From Embiotoca jacksoni (Eukaryota > Chordata > Actinopteri > Embiotocidae), in assembly GCA_022577435.1 (NCBI GenBank), contig JAKOON010000042.1, forward strand, positions 2,815,983 through 2,879,982: DNA of 64,000 nucleotides, given 5' to 3'. Shown here piece by piece: positions 56,546 to 64,000 of this stretch (within the stretch, counting starts at the first letter, position 1; every line of letters starts with the position of its first letter). Position numbers and translations under genes: made by a program. The notes beneath the pieces were generated by a model. It did not search any database and was not told the origin of the DNA. It saw only the letters and a program-made list of their open reading frames with translations.

Positions 56546-56876
56546 TTTTTACATTTCCCAAAATGTCAAACAAGTTCTTTAAAATCCGTTGTCTTTAAAA
56601 AAAAAAAAAAAAAAAAAATGATTGTGATACTTCATGTGATGAATGTCTTAATGGCAGCAAATGAAATGTTTCTGTTTAGCTGATGGTTAAAAGTGTTTAC
56701 AGGACTTCGACAAAAACGTTTCTCGACTGAGTTCATTTGTCTGCGGAGAGTTTTAATGATTTTGATGTGATCGAATCACATGACGTGTGTTTTAATTGGC
56801 TTTAAGATATACAGGGCTGATTGAAATCATATGTTGACACTTGTGCTGTGTTTACATTGCTTGTATTGCTGGCTAA

Positions 56877-56877
56877 A

Positions 56878-56949
<72 letters not shown>

Positions 56950-56974
56950 GTATATGTATACATATATATATATT
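56877..56974. repeat. (TA)n with TG/CA interruptions
   Basis: About 98 bp of alternating purine-pyrimidine DNA, near-palindromic throughout. Short frames here are repeat translations. Confidence 0.95.
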
Positions 56975-57079
56975 TTAAAAAAAAGTCCCATTTCTCACTC
57001 ATTCCACTCTAGCTGTGAAATCAACACTAACACTTTTGATTTGTGACCAATTTAATGAGAAAGAGGCAATAAATCCTTT

Positions 57080-60000
57080 TAAAGGACGTGTGAGGTCTTG
57101 TCATTATTTTAAATAGTTGTGAAAACTACAAAGTTAAAAAAAAAACACGTTTCAATTCTATTTATATCGCTAAGAAGGAAACTGTATTTCTCTCCAGTAT
57201 AATATGAATTATTTTTATTCTGCTTGACGTTAATTAGCATTTTTACTCGACCCTTGAATCATCGTAAAAACAATGAGCTCATGAAAGGAAGAAAGGAAAC
57301 CTGGTGTTCGCTTCATATTTTGGGACGTTTGAAGGTTTTGTTTTATTACCCAGTTTTTGTTCTGACGAAATCTGAGACATCAAAAACACTTTGGCTTGTA
57401 TCCTACGACTACTCAGGAATTTTGTTAGATGTTTACATTTATCTGTGCACTCGTCGTTACCGTGACAACACAGAACCGGAGAACATTATAGAGAGGAACC
57501 ATCAGGTTATTCTGACCCATCTTGCTCGTTCTTGCCCTTTCATCTTGTACTTGAAGTCTCCTCCACTTCTCCTGCCGACCTGCAGCGTGAACTGTGTGCA
57601 CGTGAAAGCCTTTTAAACTCTGTAAACTCTCAGGAAATGAAATCAGCACCAGGAGGACGCTCAGCTTCTGGCACGTCGTTGCCACGATTAAAGCCCCGAT
57701 GTGTCACTTTGATGGACTCACTTTGATCGCAGCCAAACACAAGTTGCAGAGAAATTCAGACTTGGTACGCCTGAAGATTCAGTTTCCTCTTCCACAGAAC
57801 TTCCCCATCGATCATCCTCAGGGTGATGAGGAATCACATTTAAAAGGTTGAACCTGTAACTCAGATATAAACTGTGTAAGACACCCAACAGCTCCAATAC
57901 AAAGCGGGACATTTTGTTAAAAAAAACAACAACCTGCATTTTGCTCTGTTTTGGTGTTTGTTTTTTCTGTTGTTGTTGTTTTACATTTGGATTCTTGTTT
58001 GTAATACTTCTCTAAGTTGTTTCTTTGTTCTCTTCCAGGTACAAATATTTAAGGTGGAGAGAAATTCAGTTTTCTGTTAGAATAGACAAAAAAAGAAGAA
58101 AGACTGATGTGAATTTGACTGAATGTGTTGCTGAAACTGAAATAAAAAACAAGTTAAAAAAAAAAAAGCATTTTGTTGTTGATCTCTGAAGCTTTTTTTT
58201 TTTAAAGAAAAATTCAATCTTTGGATCCTCACAACACAACACAAGATTAGGAATCACAGAAATGATATCAGCTCTGTGACGGCACATTCAAATTGGTGCT
58301 GAAACTTTCTAACACCAAACATAACCATAAAAAAAATAGGATAATGCTGGAGTCACTAAAAGTGGTCAGCAAACTGCACAGACTGTTTAATTTGGCGGGA
58401 AAAATTAACATGGGCACGAGGTCCTTTTTGATTGGATGGAAAGAACGCGGCACTTCCACATGACAGAGCAGTGTGAGACTCCGGGAAAAGAAAAAGTACT
58501 TTAAATAGTTTGAGTAAGTAACTTACATAATATAAAGCCTCCATCTTGACGGACACAACTTGACTAGGCTGCTTGTTGTGTTGCTGCTGCTACCTGCTGA
58601 ACACCTGCAGACTTCATCACCAAGTTCCTGTCGTCTATCTTTTATTCATCGGCGCTCACGTCTTGCTGTTAACGCTGCGCTCAGCTCGTACACCTCGACT
58701 TACACCTCGACTCTGATAACGACCTCGTTGTCTGCGTTCTGCTTTTGGGTCCGAAATTGAACCTGCTGCTAAGAAAAAGCCACGACCTTTTTTCTGCCCC
58801 TAACCACGTGGTTATAAGTGCTTAAACCTAAAGGACCTTCGTGTGTCTGAGAGTCTTGTGAGAAAACTTCAGTATTCGATTTTCTCACAGTCAGTCAGAC
58901 CGACGAGAGGCCTCCGAGTCTAATCTTAGCTGTCTGTCAGCACTTCATAAAATAGACGAGTACATTTCATTTTATCTGGCTGAAGGTTATGAGGAGAATT
59001 CAGAGGCGGCTGCCAGAGACGCCGTCGCAGTCAGAAAACATGACAGCAGATCCGTTCGCCTCCTTCACGTCCAACTGAGACTCAGGTGTGCGTCCGCATG
59101 CTGGTTCAGAGTTACTGTCGAGTTCAAGCTGCAAAACATCACCGCACGGATTTGCTTCTTTTTTTAAATTTTCAAACCACGCTTTGAAATGTCAGCAGAT
59201 TAAAAACATCTCCAGCAAATTTTGCATGTGTTTGCATTCAAACTTTTTAACTAATTCTGTTTTTGGTCCGGAAAACAACTGAGTTTAAAAAAAACACTAA
59301 TTTGCCTTCTGATCTCAGAAATTAAGGAAGTTAAAAATGTCAGGTTTTTAAAACTGATGACGGCCGAAAGGTAAAAAATGTTTGTAGCTGTCGAGCATCC
59401 TCAATGAATGAAAGGTGGTGAGAAAAGGCAGCTGTCACAAAGGGGTTAAATAATCTTATTAAAAATAACATTTTCCAGACATTAGTGAAGTTTAAATCCA
59501 AATGTGACACAAACTTTACCTTTGTTTTCCTCCAGTCAACTTTCCTGCTTTTATAACAATTTAAATATGCTGCAGGACCTGCCGACTGTTTGTTTGTCGT
59601 CTCAACAAAATTGTTTGTGGGAGTGAAAACTAAATGTGATTTTTACATCTTCATTAAATGTCATCGAGAGCCAAAGTGAAACCGGAACTTTCGTGACTGC
59701 AGAAGCTTTCTCAACGAAATGGTGACGCGTTTCGTTTTAATGTTTTTAATTTTAATAATTGGGTATCAGTTATTTAATATTTCTGTCTTGTTGCCAAAGC
59801 ACGGAGACGTGCTGTCGTTTCTTGATCTCACAAAGTAATAACTGTGTGAAAATAACACCATTTTCAACATTAAGTTCTGCAACGGATGCACAAATATGAA
59901 AAATGATCTTGTGGCTCTTGATTAGACTGTTTATGCATTTGACCTGTAAGTCTTTTATTTCCAGCAGCGCCTGAATGCACCACTACCAGCTCCTCACGTG

Positions 60001-60491
60001 AAGCTGCAGGACATCATTTTTTAAGCCGGGGGCCGATTCTGTGTCTTCATGTTCCCCTCAAACGTCGTTTCCTGTCATCACCACCTTTTAAAATTATAGA
60101 GACATTTATAGTTCGCCCTCCTTCCAGCTCGTCAGCCAAATAGACAAAGTAACACAGTCCCGGCATACTGAGGACACATAGCGTTAATGCAACATATCAG
60201 GTGAAATGTCAGGAGAGGGAGTCTGGATGGGAATAGTTTGGACCAAATGATCAAACCGTCTCGTCTTAACGAGCTCGCTAATTCATGAGTTTTGGCTCTG
60301 GATGGTTGGTGAGATGACGTCGAGGTGTTAGAGTCACTCATGATTCAGGGAAACTCGAACTAACACCTCTGGACGGGATGTGGAGGGTCTGTGTGTATGT
60401 GTGAGGTGAGGCCTCAGCACTACAACGTAACAGCTGACAGTCCTGATTCATTCATTTATTCAAGATAAATAAAAATGTCAAAGTAAACTGT

Positions 60492-60527
<36 letters not shown>

Positions 60528-63371
60528 CTGTTATTTTATTGTAATCTTTTTGTCTAAAACTTACACACTGACCTCTTTGCAGCGCTTTAATTACAGACCA
60601 GACTGAACCCAGTTAGCTCACAAACTTACCTCTTTCAGCTGAGTCATGCTGAGTCACTCCCGACTGAAGGCTGCTGTCTTTAACTAACTTCACTAAATTT
60701 ATGGGAATTTAACATTAGTCAAACCAACAAGCTGAGTCTTCATCTTTGAAGCCTTGTTATCTTGTAAAACAGAGAACTGCCTGTTGTTTTTTTATATGAA
60801 TTGGAGTCATTGTGGCTGCTGCGGTTCTCACCAATCATAAAGTACCAGCGGGTGTTTTCTGCCTTCCAGCCAGAGGGGGCAGTAACGAGCTCGGTGCGCC
60901 ACAATGAGGCTCGGAAACGTACTGAGCCACTCAAAAGCGAGATTTCTTTGAGATTTCTTTCAGTTTTAAAGGACTTTGAGGATGAAACATTTCTGGTAAA
61001 AAAAAATAATTTTGAAAATATTCTATTACTTCCAATAGATTCCTTAAAACTCTACAAAAAAAAGCACAGTTGCTTCTTTGAGCAACATAATGTTGAGAAT
61101 TTCTGTAGAGATTTCTGATAGGTTTGACTCACTAAAACAGTTTTCAGGAAATTAATATGAAATAAAGACCTAATGTTGAAATGTTTCTGTGTTCAATTCC
61201 TGACATGCGATGTGGTTTGTAGTAGTTTTTACATCCTTACATTGGCTGAATGCTTCAGTTTTAGATTGTTGTTTTCACCTCCGCTTGTTATTTACAACTG
61301 CTGCGGTTTTTATTAGCCCTGGCAGCGGCTCAGCTTGTCCTGCGATCTCCCGCTGACCTCACCCTCCTCTCGCTCTGTCAATGCTGCTGCTGACTTTCCC
61401 CTTTTTCCACTGAAGTGTGGAAGATCGAATGTTTTTCTGGCGAACGAATCGTACAGTAGTGCACCTTCCCAAACCAACCAGGATGCCGTTGGCTGCTCAA
61501 AGTGTGCAGATGGAGCAGCCAAAGAAGAAGCTGAAATAGTGTTTGCATTGCTGAACCTTTAAACTGGTAATTGGACTTCCACTTCTGAGACGGGTATTAA
61601 GTCCATGTTCGGTGCTGAAATGCAGCTTTGCATCCAGCTGGTTGCTCTCGCATGAAGAAATGTGTTCGGTGTGTGACTTGGCCAGACGGAGAGGTTGAGG
61701 GTTCACGGCAACTTCACGGTGCTGAAAGGTTGTAGTGTCGGATTTACGGCTGTCGGCCTATTTTTAAAAAACACCTGGGGAAGCTCTCCAGAAAGTCCTC
61801 ACAGTGTGTGTGTGTCTAATCTTATGATGACATTACAGAGATATGATCGAAATAGGTCATGTTTTTTAAGGTTGACATCCTTAAAATCATTGTAATTTTG
61901 TTTTCTAATATTTATAAAATATTGTGGTAAGTTACACAAAAGGAGTCTTTTAAAGAAAATATGTTTTTTTAATTGCGCTTTCATGTGCACTTTATAAACC
62001 ATCTGGTACAGTTACAGATGCACACAAAAAAGTACTTTACAATGTACAATTACATCACGTCAAAGGCGTTATATAGTATTCGTGTTATATAATATTGAAT
62101 TTAATGCATTTATACCATTTAACGAAACATTTAACTATAAAAATAAGAGAAAATTTAGTTTATGTACAAAGTGCTACAACAACAGCTAAAAGCTAATGTC
62201 TCAAAATGCAAAAATCCCTTCAGCTTATTTTCAAAAATATATTTGTACTTTCCTTAAAGAAAAGAGAAAGCGTTTTTATTTTCTTTAAATCCCACCGTGG
62301 TCACATCCAAACTGGACCTCAGCCATGTTTACGGGCACCTCTGCAGTCTACACTTCACAGCCCACTATGACGTATTCATACAGACCTAAATATAGATGCC
62401 ACGCGCTAAAGACGGTGTCTTTTACAAGGACACGATAGTATTGCAGCACTACTAAACACAAACAAATCCCCAGAACTGCAGCTGTTACACAATTGTAAGT
62501 AATGTTCAATGTTAAATTAAAAACAGTCCGTGTTATAAACGCTTATAATTACTTTAAGGTGATCGAAGCAGCTGTTGGACTCAAACAGTTTCCCACAAAC
62601 CACGTTGTTGTTGTTTTTCTCATTTAACAAGGGGGATTTTTTTTATGTTGCTCTTCTTGAAGAAGTTAAACGTTGGAGGGGATTTTTAAAAAAAAATTTG
62701 TACACTCAGTCCAACAAATACCATCACTGCTTTCTTTTTCCTCCAAAACCTCCAGCCTCACAGATATAAAATGTAAAATAGAAGTTGCCATGGCGGCTAA
62801 CAGTTTGCTAATCAATGTACCCATCGGTGAGATTATGATTTTTCCAAATCTTTGTGATTTAACCAAAGCTGAAACTTGTCATGGTTCGTAGCTTCCTGGT
62901 CTGAAAAACGAGGCCGAGGCAGAAGCGCCTTAAACTGCAATACCACCAAGTGCCACCAGAGGTCAGCTCCAAAGAGCCTCCAGCTAAATAGACTTCGATT
63001 CAACGTGAAAATCGTTAAGATGCGTTACCCGACACTTTCAGTTAGAGTCCAATTAACAAAATGCTTCAAAGAGTTTAGTTCTGTTTGCAAAAAAAAAAAA
63101 AGGATCAACACCTCTTCAACCAAAACTAAATAAATTTGCAATGACATCTAAAAATCAAATATTTCGTGTTTTTTTGTCAATAAATGACTTAAGCAATCAG
63201 TGTAGGCATATTTAGAGGAGCGTGACCACGATGGCTTTTTGAAAAGCAACAAAACACATGTTTTCTAAAGTAAAAACAGCCGTCGACAGAAGTAATAAAA
63301 TAAACTTTGCTATGGAGTTCACTGGCGGTCAACAGGCCACCGCTGCTGTCTCTTTGATAAACCGTCTTTTC
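57080..63371. other. Gene-poor intergenic DNA
   Basis: I see no exon with protein similarity on either strand. It contains poly-A tracts (58155-58167, 60499-60525, 63087-63101) and AT-rich filler. The part near 63371 would be the 3'UTR or downstream intron of the kinase gene. Confidence 0.55.
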
Positions 63372-64000
63372 TTACCGCTCTCCTCTCCCCTCCATCTCCT
63401 TCACGTTTCCGATCGCTCCTTTCTCTCTGCTCTTCTTCCTCTCCTCCTCCAGCCGCTCCCTCTCCTTCTCCATCATCCAGTCCCCGCCGAGGTAACTCAG
63501 CGCGTCCTCCGGTCGCCCGCGGAGCCGCGGCCTCGGGTCGAGGAGCGACTGGAAGAAGCGGCGGGCCAGATGGGTGAAACAGGCGAACTGTGGCGCCGCG
63601 GGATGGAGGTCCTTCCTGCCCGACACCGCTTCGCTTAAACCGGTGTCGCCCTGCGTGCCGGCCGTTTGAGGCTCCGCCCACACGTCCAGGTCGTCATCGG
63701 GGCCTTTGGCCGCGTCGAACCATTCGCGATACTTCAGGTATGAGCGGCAGTCGCTGGCCGTCTCTGCCCAGGGGTGGCTGCCGGTGAGCATGGCGTACGT
63801 CAGGATGCCCAGCGCCCAGCTGTCCGTACTCGGCTCCACGGACACCCACACTCTGCTTTTCTTCTTCTTCGTCGTCTCGTCATCCTCCTTCACGCCGTCA
63901 TCGGCGCCATTTATGCTGCTCCAGCTGTCCTCGTTTTCTCGAGCGATCTCGGCCTCGGGGGTGCAGTAAGGGGAGCTGTGCCAGACCTCCGGGACCCTGG
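63372..64000 (-). CDS. SBK-family (SH3-binding domain kinase) protein kinase, C-terminal exon, partial
   Basis: The frame is open from the right edge (64000) down to TAA at 63374-63372, about 209 codons. It begins within the activation-segment end (SSPYCTPEAEIA, the APE motif) and continues with DSWALGILTYAMLTGSHPW (subdomain IX, Asp of DxW), then EWFDAAKGP, FFQSLLDPRPRLRGRPEDAL (subdomain XI Arg) and a charged E/K/R-rich tail. The arrangement DxWALGxLxxxxLTGxxPW and LLDPxPRxR matches human SBK1/2/3 serine/threonine kinases. The first half, with VAIK lysine and HRD/DFG, is outside the window. An acidic/Lys-rich insert of about 45 residues (ENEDSWSSINGADDG, TTKKKKS) separates APE from DxW, longer than in human SBKs. 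Human SBK2 and SBK3 are at 19q13.42. GCG|GTAAGA at 63376/63375 overlaps the end and could be an alternative splice donor. Confidence 0.8.
   Translation of the reverse strand, partial: RVPEVWHSSPYCTPEAEIARENEDSWSSINGADDGVKEDDETTKKKKSRVWVSVEPSTDSWALGILTYAMLTGSHPWAETASDCRSYLKYREWFDAAKGPDDDLDVWAEPQTAGTQGDTGLSEAVSGRKDLHPAAPQFACFTHLARRFFQSLLDPRPRLRGRPEDALSYLGGDWMMEKERERLEEERKKSREKGAIGNVKEMEGRGER

Larger units (their letters stand above)
54606..57073 (+). other. necap1 3'UTR and flank
   Basis: No coding exon follows. A CA microsatellite starts 94 bp after the stop codon. AATAAA words occur at 57068-57073 and near 58140, so the 3'UTR could be 2.5 kb or more. The true end is not determinable by eye. 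Confidence 0.4.

Noticed and set aside
60740..60934. Minus-strand frame with protein-like text (GWKAENTRWYFMIGENRSSH)
   Set aside because: Only one short exon-sized piece, without recognisable homology or paired splice sites I could trust. Left as intergenic, though it might repay a translated search.
1..64000. CRISPR arrays, bacterial operons, rRNA or tRNA genes
   Set aside because: The window is vertebrate nuclear DNA. The tandem repeats have no spacer structure, and I saw no tRNA A/B-box arrangement or rRNA sequence by eye; a tRNAscan or Rfam search was not possible.

Overview
The window is nuclear DNA of a ray-finned (teleost) fish. It shows compact vertebrate genes with short coding exons and GT-AG introns, proteins closest to fish and human orthologues, very dense dinucleotide microsatellites, a decayed Tc1-like transposon of the type common in fish, and several interspersed repeats I recognise from teleost genomes. 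I cannot name the species. Exon borders were read by eye from splice sites and reading-frame continuity. For every gene called complete, the coding exons add up to a whole number of codons.

Layout, left to right. (1) 1-8250: start of a minus-strand CNOT3-like gene (CCR4-NOT subunit). Only the exon carrying the ATG (4577-4639) and a CpG-rich promoter (about 7380-8250) lie inside; the rest of the gene runs off the left edge. Its first introns hold a 0.6 kb GC-rich minisatellite. (2) 10194-14091, minus: ccdc106-like coiled-coil nuclear protein in seven coding exons. It is head-to-head with (3) 15542-16402, plus: tmem238-like small two-pass membrane protein. (4) 23060-25850, plus: a visinin/recoverin photoreceptor calcium sensor in three exons. 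(5) 30336-33570, minus: a GSG1L2-like tetraspan protein with a long Gly/Met-rich repeat tail. (6) 33571-42380: gene-poor, with one Tc1/mariner copy carrying a broken transposase. (7) 42381-48732, minus: an unusual epsin of 921 residues with an ENTH domain, about 30 DPF motifs and no recognisable ubiquitin-interacting motif. It is head-to-head with (8) 50052-54605, plus: necap1-like AP-2-ear-binding coat protein. (9) 54606-63371: gene-poor and repeat-rich. (10) 63372-64000, minus: C-terminal end of an SBK-family protein kinase running off the right edge.

The most coherent functional unit is the epsin/NECAP pair. Two proteins that bind AP-2 and clathrin machinery are divergently transcribed from a shared CpG-rich interval of about 1 kb. 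Gene content mixes neighbourhoods that are separate in human: CNOT3, CCDC106, TMEM238, SBK2/3 and EPN1 at 19q13.42, and RCVRN with GSG1L2 at 17p13.1. That suggests teleost rearrangement or fusion of ancestral segments.

Between genes the DNA is dominated by microsatellites and interspersed elements. One unclassified family has four copies in one orientation. Two of these are almost identical, and one of that pair is 5'-truncated and abuts a 35-bp perfect palindrome.
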